From an uncultured Bacteroidia bacterium (GTDB taxonomy: Bacteria; Bacteroidota; Bacteroidia; Bacteroidales; F082): a DNA stretch of 39,773 bases. The notes under the pieces are model-generated. The model was not told the DNA's origin and made no database searches. It saw nothing but the letters and a program-made list of their open reading frames with translations. Shown piece after piece: positions 7,807 to 16,512 of the stretch. Positions within the stretch are counted from its first letter, which is position 1, and each line of letters starts with the position of its first letter. The stretch spans positions 1-39,773 of the forward strand of contig CADAVB010000009.1 in NCBI GenBank assembly GCA_902791165.1, written 5' to 3'. The position numbers and the translations under genes were made by a program.

Positions 7807-8733
7807 TTATTTCAATACAAAGGAGGTTTGCCCGATGAGTTTGCCACCTTGTTCATAGATGTCGATGAAATAGGTGCCAGGCATCATCTCGTAGGCATCG
7901 GGCTTCACGTAGTAGGCTCTCACGCCAGTTTCCTTGTTGTCGTAGTTTACCCTGACTTTTTCTGTGAATTGCAGTGTTTCGCCGTTCGCGTTGAAAGAGT
8001 ATTCGTCGCCGCTGCCTTTGGAAATGATGGCTTTCGTTGGGTCGGCGATGCGGACGTAGAAGATTTTCGATCCAGCCTCGACGAGGTCGTTTTGAGCCAA
8101 GGTGAAATCGATTCTGACGCGCTCGGCACGATTTGCCTTGTCGGTTTCGGTTTCCTTGCTGCCGCCTTTGAAACGCACGGGATTGGCTGTCAGGCTGTGT
8201 ATCTTCAGCGTTGCAGCTTGGTTCACCTTGTTGGTCAGCTCTTCTTTTTGGCGGGTCAGGTTGGTGTTTTGGCGCCTTTCGGCCTGAAATTCCTCACGGA
8301 TGCGTTCGTTTTCGGCCACCAACTCGCGATTGACGGTGTAAAGCGAATCCATTTGGCGCACATATTTTTGGGCGATGGTTTGCAACTCGGCCATTTTTTT
8401 CTTCACGCGGTTGTAGTCCCATTGTGAGTCGAGCAGTCGCTTGATTTCGACGGCATCGGCTTGGATGATACTGTCTTTTTCGGCCAATTCTTGGCTCAGT
8501 TCGCCGTAGCTGTCCTTCAGTTCGTTGTGGACGCGCAAGAGGCTGTCCACCTCGGCCTGGAAGTCCATGCGTTGCATTTCTTTTTCGGCTTCCAATTCCT
8601 TAAGGTCGTGTTTCACCGACGAGAGTCGTCCCATATAGACAAAGAGGGCGATAAGGGCTGCAACCAAGGCCGCAGCGATGCCGATGAGTAAGGCTTTGTT
8701 GTTCTTGTTGTTGCTTTTCTTTTCCGATGTCAT
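7807..8733 (-). CDS. Membrane-anchored periplasmic coiled-coil protein of unknown function
   Basis: I do not recognise a characterised family. The 308 residues have three parts. A short Lys/Asn-rich cytoplasmic start is followed by one membrane segment (about 14-34: ALLIGIAAALVAALIALFVY). Next comes a long charged coiled coil (about 38-175, dense in E/K/Q/L heptads). Last is a beta-rich C-terminal domain (about 175-308), which begins KIHSLTANPVRFKGG and ends GGKLIGQTSFVLK. The basic N terminus predicts that the coiled coil and the C-terminal domain face the periplasm. It is the last gene of the gldH-wza-wzc-nusG-like run, 49 bases after its neighbour and before the terminator, so a structural role alongside polysaccharide export is an inference from position. 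A part in cell-envelope organisation unrelated to export is equally possible. Confidence 0.75.
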   Translation of the reverse strand: MTSEKKSNNKNNKALLIGIAAALVAALIALFVYMGRLSSVKHDLKELEAEKEMQRMDFQAEVDSLLRVHNELKDSYGELSQELAEKDSIIQADAVEIKRLLDSQWDYNRVKKKMAELQTIAQKYVRQMDSLYTVNRELVAENERIREEFQAERRQNTNLTRQKEELTNKVNQAATLKIHSLTANPVRFKGGSKETETDKANRAERVRIDFTLAQNDLVEAGSKIFYVRIADPTKAIISKGSGDEYSFNANGETLQFTEKVRVNYDNKETGVRAYYVKPDAYEMMPGTYFIDIYEQGGKLIGQTSFVLK

Positions 8734-8782
8734 ATCTTTTTTCTTTTTGTGATTCTTTTATTTTGTTCCTTGTCGTTGTTGT

Positions 8783-9313
8783 TCATCTTTCAGGAATAGG
8801 CTCCACTTTGGTGCGTGGAATGCTGACGGCGATGTATTGTCCGACAGCCTCGATGTAAACCACCAGATGCTTTTTGCTTTTCACGGCACTCAGCTTGCCG
8901 GTGAGTCCCATCATTGGTCCAGCCTTGATTCTAACCAATTGACCTTCTTTCAATTCGACGTTGTTCAGCAGTTTTTCTTCTTCTTCAAAATCGTCGATGT
9001 AGCGCTTGATGGCGATGATTTGGTTGTCGGGCACGATGACGGCCTTGCGCTCGAAAGTGACAAACTTCATTACACCGTACACGCCGAGGATGGTCAAGTA
9101 TTCTTTTTCGTTGGAATGGACGAAGACGTATGACTTGAACAAAGGTTCCTCGATCTTCTTTTTCCTGTCGCTCCACTGCTTGATTCGGGTAACGAGTGGG
9201 AGGTAGGCCTCAACGCCCAAGTCTTGCAACTGGACAACCACCTTCTTTTCGGCCCGCGATCTCACGTAGAGCGCATGCCAGTGTTTGGCGTTATGATCGG
9301 TTTTGTCGTTCAT
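8783..9313 (-). CDS. NusG-paralogue transcription antiterminator, UpxY type
   Basis: UpxY proteins are specialised NusG relatives that keep RNA polymerase going through long capsule or exopolysaccharide operons in Bacteroidales. The 176-residue protein has an NGN domain (about 10-105: HWHALYVRSRAEKKV, LGVEAYLPLVTRIKQWSDR, LFKSYVFV, GVMKFVTF) and a C-terminal KOW domain (about 125-170: GQLVRIKAGPMMGLTGKL). I start at ATG 9313; a GTG four codons upstream would overlap the wzc end and is less likely. UpxY genes usually lead their operons, but here it follows wza and wzc, 15 bases after wzc. It may act on a distant locus or feed back on its own transcript; neither can be decided here. Confidence 0.88.
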   Translation of the reverse strand: MNDKTDHNAKHWHALYVRSRAEKKVVVQLQDLGVEAYLPLVTRIKQWSDRKKKIEEPLFKSYVFVHSNEKEYLTILGVYGVMKFVTFERKAVIVPDNQIIAIKRYIDDFEEEEKLLNNVELKEGQLVRIKAGPMMGLTGKLSAVKSKKHLVVYIEAVGQYIAVSIPRTKVEPIPER

Positions 9314-9328
9314 CTTTCGCGACACTGT

Positions 9329-11806
9329 TTAGGATTTCTTTGAGAAGAGTCCTTTTTTCTTCTTGCCTGTTTCTTCGCCGTAGTAGCCGTCGCCGTAGGC
9401 ACCGTATTTTCCGTAGCCGCCATAACCGTAGCCGCCATAGCCGTAGCCGTAGCCGTACTTGTATCTGCCATAGCCATAGCCCTTGCCCGTCTCAATGCCA
9501 TTGATGACGATAGAGGCGTCAAGGCCACGGTCTTCGATGTCCTTGATGATGCTGCCGAATATGTTCTTGTTGGTTTGTCCTTGACGCACGATGAACAAAT
9601 TGACATCGCTGTGGCGCATCAGCAGGAAGGCGTCGGTTACAAGACCCAAAGGCGGCGTGTCGATAATGATGTAGTCGTAGGTTCCCTTCAGCTTGTCGAA
9701 CAACTCGGTGCACTTCTCGGAGGCAATCAATTCTGCCGGATTGGGCGGAATGGGACCGCTGGTGATAACGTCGAGGTTCGGAATTTTGTTGGAAGGCTGT
9801 ATGATGCTTTCAAACGCGTCTTTGTTGGAGAGATAAGAGCTGAGACCGACATTGTTGCTCAAGCCGAACTCTTGATAGAGTTTGGGTTTGCGCATGTCGA
9901 AGCCCAGCAACACAGTCTTCTTTCCATACAAGGCATAGATGGAGGCGATATTAAGACTGTTGAAGGTCTTGCCGATGCCTTGAATGTCGCCAGTCACCAA
10001 AATGGTACTCTTGGGTTTGCCCTGGGTGATGAACTCGATATTGGTGCGGATGGAGCGGAACGATTCGGATATGGGTGATTTGGGCGAGTTGATGACCACG
10101 AGCGGGTCTTTGTCGGGCGATTGCGACACTTGTCCGATGATGGGGAAATTGGTGAGTTTCTCCACATCCTTGCGGTCGTTGACCGACACGTTGAAGAAAT
10201 CTCTCAAGAAGAGAATCAAGGCCGGAATGAGCAGACCGATGATGAGGGCCACGAGGTAGTTCATTGACGTGCGTGGCGCCACTTTGAGGGTGCGGTCAAT
10301 GCGGGCTTCGTCGAGCACTTCGTTGTCGGGAGTGTTGGAGGCGCGCAAAATTTGGGCCTCAGCACGACGCTGCATCAAATATTTATAGGTGTCGTCGTTG
10401 AAATTGAAGTTACGCTGGTAGTTAAGCAACTGGCGCTCTTTTTCGGGAAGCACTTTCGATTCGGCTTCGGTGCGGGCGATGCGCTTGTCAAGTTCTTTGA
10501 GGCTCATCTGCGCGTTGTCCACAAGGTTGTTCACCGTTTCGAGCAGGGTTTTCTTCGTGGTAACGATTTGCTCGTCGAGTTTCACGATTTGAGGGTGTTG
10601 CTCGGTTTGGGTGAGCAGTTGTGTGGCCTTGGTTTGCGAGAGCGTCACCAATTGCTGCACAAGTCGTTCAAGCAAGGGGTCGCTGATGCCCATCGTGCTG
10701 GGTGCAGCAAGGTTTTCGGGGTCGTCGATCTGGGTTTGAATGTAGTTTTGGAGGCGCTTGTAGAGCATGAGGTTTACGTTCTTCTCCGAACGTTCCTTGT
10801 CCAAGGCACGCAGGGTGTTATACACTTGGTTGGCCTGCAAGTCTAAGTTCATCAGGTCGTTGCGCGTGCGGAAGTCTTTCAAGGCGTTTTCGGCCGAGCT
10901 GAGCGATTTCTGAATGTCGCCTAACTGGTCGTTGATAAACTGGATGGTGTTTTCCGACACCATGTTTTTGCGTTCCAATCCGCGCGAAACGTATTCGGTC
11001 ATCATCAAGTTGACGAAATCAACAATCTTTTGCTTGTTAGGACCGCTCATTGTGACAGCGATCACCGATGAGGACTTGCTTTGGGGCGAGGCCGTGAAAG
11101 CACTCATTTGACTGACGAGCGACGAATAGCTGTTAAGGCGGAACGATTTAGTGATGCCTTTGAGTCTTTCGGGTTGCACGTCTTCGTTGAGCACGATGCG
11201 GATGCGGTTGTAACCGTTGTCAATCCATTCGCCTTGTTTGTGCTCGCTCTTTATCGACACGTTTTCGCTACGGCTCTCAACAATTTGGCCCAAGATGTAG
11301 TCGTATTTAGTCACGCGGTCGGCCACGGCGTTGAGGGAGAAGTCGCCGTTCTTCTTAAAAGTGATGTCGTAATCGAGGCCGATGGCTTGCGGCACGCTGG
11401 CGTCATACTCCACTTTGAAAGGGGATTTGTCGTAAAGCTCTGTTGATAAAATGCGGCCCTTGCCGAAATAGGTTACTTCGATACCCATCTTTTTGATGAC
11501 GCGCTCTCTCAACGAATACGACCTCAAAATAGCGATTTCGTTGTCCAGGTTTTGATAATTGGCGAAATTGCTGGTGGTCATGATGGTGGTGGGGTCGAGG
11601 CCGCGTCCTTCCTTGATGATGACGGTGCCTTTGGCTTGGTAGATGTTGGTGGAATAGCGGTTGATGAGATAGGCGGCCGCCAAGGCCAACACGGCACCGA
11701 TAGCAAACAGATACCAATGGCTCAAAAAGATGTAGATGAGGCTCTTAATGTCGATACTCTGATCGTCATTATGGTTTTGTTGCTTATAGATGTTTTCGTT
11801 CTGCAT
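9329..11806 (-). CDS. Wzc-type polysaccharide co-polymerase / bacterial tyrosine kinase
   Basis: Wzc-type proteins set chain length and help export exopolysaccharide through cycles of tyrosine autophosphorylation at the inner membrane. The 825-residue protein has an N-terminal Wzz domain with a first membrane segment (about 28-50), a long periplasmic coiled-coil region (about 270-470), a GNVR-like region and a second membrane segment (about 503-522, LVALIIGLLIPALILFL). The cytoplasmic BY-kinase domain follows, with Walker A (TGDIQGIGKTF), Walker A' (LLGFDMRKPK) and Walker B (YIIIDTPP). The C-terminal tail of about 50 residues holds 14 tyrosines in repeated Gly-Tyr units and ends in a Lys-rich stretch. 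Tyr clusters there are the usual phosphorylation sites, but this one is unusually regular. It lies 41 bases after the wza-like gene. Confidence 0.93.
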   Translation of the reverse strand: MQNENIYKQQNHNDDQSIDIKSLIYIFLSHWYLFAIGAVLALAAAYLINRYSTNIYQAKGTVIIKEGRGLDPTTIMTTSNFANYQNLDNEIAILRSYSLRERVIKKMGIEVTYFGKGRILSTELYDKSPFKVEYDASVPQAIGLDYDITFKKNGDFSLNAVADRVTKYDYILGQIVESRSENVSIKSEHKQGEWIDNGYNRIRIVLNEDVQPERLKGITKSFRLNSYSSLVSQMSAFTASPQSKSSSVIAVTMSGPNKQKIVDFVNLMMTEYVSRGLERKNMVSENTIQFINDQLGDIQKSLSSAENALKDFRTRNDLMNLDLQANQVYNTLRALDKERSEKNVNLMLYKRLQNYIQTQIDDPENLAAPSTMGISDPLLERLVQQLVTLSQTKATQLLTQTEQHPQIVKLDEQIVTTKKTLLETVNNLVDNAQMSLKELDKRIARTEAESKVLPEKERQLLNYQRNFNFNDDTYKYLMQRRAEAQILRASNTPDNEVLDEARIDRTLKVAPRTSMNYLVALIIGLLIPALILFLRDFFNVSVNDRKDVEKLTNFPIIGQVSQSPDKDPLVVINSPKSPISESFRSIRTNIEFITQGKPKSTILVTGDIQGIGKTFNSLNIASIYALYGKKTVLLGFDMRKPKLYQEFGLSNNVGLSSYLSNKDAFESIIQPSNKIPNLDVITSGPIPPNPAELIASEKCTELFDKLKGTYDYIIIDTPPLGLVTDAFLLMRHSDVNLFIVRQGQTNKNIFGSIIKDIEDRGLDASIVINGIETGKGYGYGRYKYGYGYGYGGYGYGGYGKYGAYGDGYYGEETGKKKKGLFSKKS
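9378..9490 (-). repeat. Degenerate repeats encoding the Gly-Tyr-rich Wzc tail
   Basis: Short units such as GCCGTA and GCCGCCATA (plus-strand sense) recur imperfectly, matching GlyTyr and GlyGlyTyr codons at the 3' end of the kinase gene. Units are multiples of three bases, so gain or loss would keep the frame. Confidence 0.75.
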
Positions 11807-11847
11807 GGCTGAATAGATTTTCTCGATAGTTTATGGATGCTGTTTGC

Positions 11848-12660
11848 TTAGCTTTGCTTGTAGAGGTTTCTGAACAAGGTGAACAGAGTGATACCCAATG
11901 TGGTGATGGAAATGACCGTGGAATAGGGGAAGGTGGTGAAGCCCCATTGCTTGATTTTCAACGGTTCCACAACGATGATGTCGTTAGGCTTAAGGTAGTA
12001 GTAAGGCGAAGAGAGTATATCGGCTTGACCCATATCAACGGTGATGATTTCAGAGCCATCATCGGTTTGGCGGACGATTTTCACCGCTTCGCGTTTGGCG
12101 AAGTTGGTCATGTTGCCTGCCATGGAAATGGCCTCAAACAGGTTGATTTGCGACTGGTAAACCTTATACATACCCGGCTTGTTTACCTCGCCCAGCATAG
12201 TGAGGTTGAAGTTGGCCAACTTCACGACGAGCGTGGTTTGGTTCACGTATTTGTCTAACGCGGCCTGCATCTTGTCCTTGGCCTCTTCGACGGTAAGGTT
12301 TTTCAAGTCGATTTTGCCGATGAGGGGCAATTCGATGAAGCCTTCTTCGTTGAGGGTGTGGGAGGTGAGATAGATGCCCGCCTCGGTGAAGCTGTTGGTG
12401 CGGGTGCCGGAGCCTTCGCCGTTGATGGAAGAGGAACCTTGGTTGTCGATGGTGTTGAGGGCGCGAATGTAGAGATTGTCGCCCGGCTGGAGCCTGTAAT
12501 TGACGGTGCGCTCGTTCAAGTAATTTTTCGATTGCGTTTCCGAAATCATTTCAGCGTCTTTCAAATAGAGCATCTTTTTCTGCGGCACGCAGGATGCAAA
12601 AATCACGGCAAAGGCGATGCCTATCATTCCGATAGCTTTTATTGTACGAAGGTTTTTCAT
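11848..12660 (-). CDS. Wza-type polysaccharide export lipoprotein
   Basis: Outer-membrane polysaccharide export proteins form the channel through which capsule or exopolysaccharide leaves the cell. The 270-residue protein carries a lipoprotein signal (FAVIFASC, lipid on the Cys near residue 24), the Poly_export domain (YRLQPGDNLYIR, then EEGFIELPLIGKIDLKNLT) and an SLBB domain (LGEVNKPGMYKVY, FEAISMAGN, LKPNDIIVVEP). It ends with a hydrophobic segment, as in other Bacteroidota members. It is 28 bases after the gldH-like gene and has no promoter box of its own that I can see, so it is probably in the same transcript. Confidence 0.93.
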   Translation of the reverse strand: MKNLRTIKAIGMIGIAFAVIFASCVPQKKMLYLKDAEMISETQSKNYLNERTVNYRLQPGDNLYIRALNTIDNQGSSSINGEGSGTRTNSFTEAGIYLTSHTLNEEGFIELPLIGKIDLKNLTVEEAKDKMQAALDKYVNQTTLVVKLANFNLTMLGEVNKPGMYKVYQSQINLFEAISMAGNMTNFAKREAVKIVRQTDDGSEIITVDMGQADILSSPYYYLKPNDIIVVEPLKIKQWGFTTFPYSTVISITTLGITLFTLFRNLYKQS

Positions 12661-12688
12661 CGTTATTGTTGTTTTGGGTGTGTTTTGA

Positions 12689-13156
12689 TTAATTCCTAAT
12701 TAAAGAGAGATGTTTGACGCCCGTGATGGGGGTGTAGGGCATCCTGTATTCGATTTGGAAGGTGTAGGTTCCCGCATCGGTAATCGTTAAAGCCTTGTTG
12801 ATGGGAAACTCAAAGGTGTGGGTGCCGTTGGCCGAAGGGGCTTTCCATTGTCCATCGCTTTCTTTCAGGTTGAACTTGTAACCTTTGCTGCGGTAGGGCG
12901 AATCGGCCGCGTCGAACACCGTGAACACCATGGAGAAGTCGTCGTAGGGATAATCGTCGGTGAAGCTTATTTTCATGCTCAAGTCAAAGGTGGTTTCTTC
13001 CTCGATTTGTATTGTATTCTTCACATAATCAAAGCGTTCCCATGTGTCTTCAAAGAAACTGCGCTCCAACAGCACACGGCTGTTTTCCTGCTCGCTACAG
13101 CCCCAAAAGCAGAGGCAGGTGCAAAGGATGGCGGCGATGATGGATCGTTTTCTCAT
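12689..13156 (-). CDS. gldH: GldH-like gliding-motility-type lipoprotein
   Basis: GldH is a lipoprotein needed for gliding and stable assembly of motility/secretion proteins in flavobacteria; homologues also exist in non-gliding Bacteroidales. The 155-residue protein has a lipoprotein signal (CLCFWGC, lipid on Cys20), then the family pattern: a beta segment with SFTDDYPYDDF, a GQWKAPSANG turn and a C-terminal YTFQIEYRMPYTPITGV block. The match rests on pattern memory and the family diverges quickly, so the symbol is provisional. It is the first gene of the apparent operon with the wza/wzc-like genes, with a -7 box at 13183-13190, and is divergent from mrdA. Confidence 0.68.
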   Translation of the reverse strand: MRKRSIIAAILCTCLCFWGCSEQENSRVLLERSFFEDTWERFDYVKNTIQIEEETTFDLSMKISFTDDYPYDDFSMVFTVFDAADSPYRSKGYKFNLKESDGQWKAPSANGTHTFEFPINKALTITDAGTYTFQIEYRMPYTPITGVKHLSLIRN

Positions 13157-13182
13157 GGTTCTTTTAATCGCGTAATTCCGTG

Positions 13183-13190
13183 CAAAGATA
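13183..13190 (-). promoter_or_regulatory. -7 box of the gldH-wza-wzc operon
   Basis: Reverse strand reads TATCTTTG, 27 bases before the gldH-like ATG. It is the only clear TAnnTTTG box I found ahead of the five minus-strand genes. Confidence 0.7.
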
Positions 13191-13295
13191 CAAAAAAAAT
13201 ATACGATATGCGGTTTTAGGCCATGATTTAATGGTAAAAAGGCATTTTTTTGAAAAGAATTAAAAAATCACACTTTGCAACAGGAAAAAAAGTAT

Positions 13296-13303
13296 TACTT
13301 TTG
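13296..13303 (+). promoter_or_regulatory. -7 box of mrdA-rodA
   Basis: TACTTTTG matches TAnnTTTG, 40 bases before the mrdA ATG at 13344. The same 187-base gap also holds the divergent gldH promoter. Confidence 0.65.
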
Positions 13304-13343
13304 TGGTCGGTTCGAGAGGGCCAAAAAATCATCCTTTTTTGTT

Positions 13344-15197
13344 ATGGCTTCAAGAAACAACAATCTGGCATCGAGGAAGATACTGGTGATGGGGATATTC
13401 ATTGCCGTTGGGGTGCTTTATGCCATTAGGCTGTTTATGTTGCAAGTGATTGACAAGGAATATAGGTCGATGGCCGATAACAACGCACTCCGCTTCGTTA
13501 CGCAGTATCCTGCCCGAGGCAAAGTGTATGACCGAAACGGACAACTGCTGGTGTTCAACGAGGCCGTTTACGACCTTATGGTGATTCCGCGTCAGGCCAT
13601 AAAGAAAGACGTCTTGTTCGACACTTTGGGCTTTTGCCACCTTCTGGGCATCGACACGGCCTCTTTCGCCGAGCGTATGACCAAAGCCAAGAAACAGTCT
13701 TATCTGAAGCCTTCCACATTCATGACGCAAGTGCCCAAGGAAGACTATGCCCACATTGCCGAGGCGCTCTATCGCTTTCCAGGCTTTTATTTCCAAACGC
13801 GCACGCTACGTCGCTATCCGCTTTCCATTGCGGCCCACACCTTGGGCGACATTGGCGAAATCAGCGAAAACGAACTTAACCGCGACAAGGAAAACGAAAA
13901 ATACTATCGGCAAGGCGACTATATCGGCAAGTCGGGCATCGAGAAGTCGTATGAAAAAGAACTGCGTGGCGTGAAAGGCCTAAAAGTGATGATGGTCGAT
14001 GTGCACAACCGCGAGATGGGCAGCTACCTCGACGGCCAAATGGACCAAGATCCAGTGGCCGGAAAAGACATTTATTTGGGCCTCGATGCTGACCTCCAGG
14101 CCTACGGCGAACAATTGATGCAAAACAAAGTAGGCTCCATCGTAGCCATCGAGCCGGCTACGGGCCAAATCATCGCTTTCGTGTCAAGTCCCACTTACGA
14201 CCCCAACCTGCTCGTCGGCCGCGACCGAGGCAAGCACTATTCGGAACTACAGAAAGACCCCATGAAGCCGCTCATCAACCGTGCAGTTAGCGGCACCTAT
14301 CCGCCTGGCTCCACTTTTAAAACCGTCGTGGGACTGATAGCCATGCAAAGCGGCAGCATCACGCCTGCCACTTGCTTTCATTGCAGCGGCCTTGGCTCAA
14401 TGCCCATTCGGTGTACCCACTACCACGGCAGCAGCCCCGACTTCGCCAACGCTATCATGAACTCGTGCAATCCCTATTTCTACGAGGCGTTTAAGGCCAC
14501 CATGAACAACCCGAAATTTGGCGGCTCGAAAAAGGGCTATCAATATTGGAAGGACATGACGGCGCAATTGGGCTTTGGACGCAAGTTTGGCACCGACATC
14601 CCGTCTGAATTGTCAGGCAACATCCCCTCGCGCGAATATTATGACAAGATGTATAGCGACCAGTGGAACGCCGTCACCATTCGCTCGTTGGGCATCGGAC
14701 AAGGCGAGGTTTTGGCTACACCGCTCCAACTGGCCAACATCGCGGCCACTATCGCCAACGAAGGTTTTTATTATCCGCCCCATCTCATCAAGTGCTTCGG
14801 CGACGGAACTCCCTTGCCCGAAGTGATGACCACCAAGGTTGAACCTGATATTGAAAAGCGCCATTTTAAGGTGATGAAAAACGGACTCCGCACCGTGTTC
14901 AGCGGACCCGCAGGCACCGCCCGACGCTATGAGATGAAGGACATCACGCAATGCGGAAAGACCGGAACGGCACAAAACCCGCATGGCAACAACCACTCAC
15001 TTTTCATCGCTTTTGCTCCCGCCGAAAACCCCAAGATAGCCATCTCCGTAATTGTCGAAAATAGTGGCTATGGCGCCACATGGGCCGCACCCATCGCCAC
15101 GCTGATGATGGAAAAATACATACGGGGCCACGTGGAACGACCCGAACTGGAAAAACGCATGATGGAGGGGAAGGTCATATATAAGAAAGAAAGATGA
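13344..15197 (+). CDS. mrdA: Penicillin-binding protein 2 (cell-elongation transpeptidase)
   Basis: PBP2 cross-links peptidoglycan during side-wall growth, paired with the glycosyltransferase RodA. The 617-residue protein starts at MASRNNN, downstream of the promoter box; earlier in-frame codons overlap the promoter. It has one N-terminal membrane segment (about 14-34), a dimerisation/pedestal region with ARGKVYDRNG, and a transpeptidase domain. The active-site motifs are all present: S323-T-F-K (in PPGSTFKT), S374-C-N, and K539-T-G (in CGKTGTAQ). Its stop overlaps the rodA start in ATGA, implying coupled translation and matched amounts of the two partners. The mreBCD genes often found just upstream are absent here; a gldH-like gene lies divergently instead. 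Confidence 0.96.
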   Translation: MASRNNNLASRKILVMGIFIAVGVLYAIRLFMLQVIDKEYRSMADNNALRFVTQYPARGKVYDRNGQLLVFNEAVYDLMVIPRQAIKKDVLFDTLGFCHLLGIDTASFAERMTKAKKQSYLKPSTFMTQVPKEDYAHIAEALYRFPGFYFQTRTLRRYPLSIAAHTLGDIGEISENELNRDKENEKYYRQGDYIGKSGIEKSYEKELRGVKGLKVMMVDVHNREMGSYLDGQMDQDPVAGKDIYLGLDADLQAYGEQLMQNKVGSIVAIEPATGQIIAFVSSPTYDPNLLVGRDRGKHYSELQKDPMKPLINRAVSGTYPPGSTFKTVVGLIAMQSGSITPATCFHCSGLGSMPIRCTHYHGSSPDFANAIMNSCNPYFYEAFKATMNNPKFGGSKKGYQYWKDMTAQLGFGRKFGTDIPSELSGNIPSREYYDKMYSDQWNAVTIRSLGIGQGEVLATPLQLANIAATIANEGFYYPPHLIKCFGDGTPLPEVMTTKVEPDIEKRHFKVMKNGLRTVFSGPAGTARRYEMKDITQCGKTGTAQNPHGNNHSLFIAFAPAENPKIAISVIVENSGYGATWAAPIATLMMEKYIRGHVERPELEKRMMEGKVIYKKER

Positions 15198-16465
15198 ACG
15201 AAAGAAATAAAATCATAGGATCCGTTGATTGGCTGATTGTGCTCATTTATTTTGCACTCGTGATGATTGGCTGGTTCAGCATCTTTTCGGCCAAATACGA
15301 CGAGATGCATCCGAGCATTTTCGATTTCTCCCAAGTGTATGGAAAACAGCTGGTTTGGATTGGCGTTTCGCTGCTCCTCGGCTTCGTTATCTTGCTCATC
15401 GATGCCAAGTTTTTCAACGCTTTCTCGCTGTGGATTTATGTGCTTGTCTTGGCCAGTTTGGTGGCAGTGTTGGTTTATGGAAAAGCCACAAAAGGTGCCA
15501 CTTCGTGGATTGAATTTGGTCCAATCAAGTTTCAGCCGTCGGAGTTTGCCAAGATGGCTACGGCTTTGGCTTTGGCGGGCTATCTGGGCCGCTTGGATGT
15601 CGATCTCGGCAAACGTCACAATCGTTTGGTGACCTATGTTCTCATATTGGTTCCCATGGCCCTCGTCTTGCTCCAAAACGACACAGGTTCGGCACTCGTT
15701 TTCATGTCGTTCATCCTCGTGCTCTATCGCGAAGGCCTGCCAGGAGCGGGCTGGGCAATGGTGGCGGGAGTAACAGCCGTGGCACTGTTTGTCTTCACTC
15801 TCGTTTGGTCGCAAAAAGTGGTGTTCATTGTGCTGGGCGTCGCTTTTGTATTGGTTATGGCTTTTCAATTCCTCTTGGCCAAACGGCGCCATATTGCTTT
15901 GGTGTTGGCCACGTTTGTCGTTATGTTTGGTTTTGTGTTCTCGGTTAATTATGCGTTCAACAATATTTTGCAGGAGCATCAGCGCAACCGTATTTTGGTG
16001 TTGCTCGGCCAACTCGACGACCCTAAAGGCGTGGGCTACAATGTGCTCCAGTCGAAAATAGCCATCGGGTCGGGCGGGTTTGCGGGCAAGGGCTTCCTGC
16101 AAGGCACCCAAACAAAATATGACTTTGTTCCCGAACAGCACACCGACTTCATTTTTTGCACGGTAGGCGAGGAGGGAGGTTTTCTTGGAACGGCCGCTGT
16201 GGTGTTGCTCTATGTAGCGCTTTTTGTGCGCATTGTTTCGTTGGCCGAACGCCAGCGTTCCACGTTCAGTCGCGTTTATGGCTACAGCGTGGCAGGGATC
16301 CTTTTTGTCCATTTTGCCATCAACATTGGCATGGCCATCGGACTCATGCCCGTCATCGGCATACCTTTGCCCTTCCTGAGCTATGGCGGCTCCAGTATGT
16401 TGGCATTCACGGTGATGTTGGCCATTTTTGTCAAGCAGGATGCCAACCGGTTGAATATCTTGTAA
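15194..16465 (+). CDS. rodA: Rod-shape-determining peptidoglycan glycosyltransferase RodA
   Basis: RodA is a SEDS-family polymerase that extends glycan strands from lipid II, working with PBP2. The 423-residue protein is almost wholly hydrophobic, with about ten membrane segments. Family motifs include GATSWIEFGPIKFQPSEFAK, the periplasmic loop with FVPEQHTDFIF and EEGG, and the C-terminal NIGMAIGLMPVIGIPLPFLS block followed by YGGSS. The four-base overlap with mrdA (ATGA) places both in one operon. Length is somewhat above typical because of an extra hydrophobic stretch near residues 190-240; this is common in Bacteroidota RodA. I see no hairpin after it, and the next gene has its own box. 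Confidence 0.96.
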   Translation: MNERNKIIGSVDWLIVLIYFALVMIGWFSIFSAKYDEMHPSIFDFSQVYGKQLVWIGVSLLLGFVILLIDAKFFNAFSLWIYVLVLASLVAVLVYGKATKGATSWIEFGPIKFQPSEFAKMATALALAGYLGRLDVDLGKRHNRLVTYVLILVPMALVLLQNDTGSALVFMSFILVLYREGLPGAGWAMVAGVTAVALFVFTLVWSQKVVFIVLGVAFVLVMAFQFLLAKRRHIALVLATFVVMFGFVFSVNYAFNNILQEHQRNRILVLLGQLDDPKGVGYNVLQSKIAIGSGGFAGKGFLQGTQTKYDFVPEQHTDFIFCTVGEEGGFLGTAAVVLLYVALFVRIVSLAERQRSTFSRVYGYSVAGILFVHFAINIGMAIGLMPVIGIPLPFLSYGGSSMLAFTVMLAIFVKQDANRLNIL

Positions 16466-16512
16466 ATAGAGGATAGGACGGGAATATTTTCGGTTTCTTA
16501 CAATATTTTTGT

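Noticed and set aside
15068-16312. Antisense open frame of 414 codons over rodA
   Set aside because: rodA matches its family end to end; the antisense frame is polar, motif-free and lacks a promoter.
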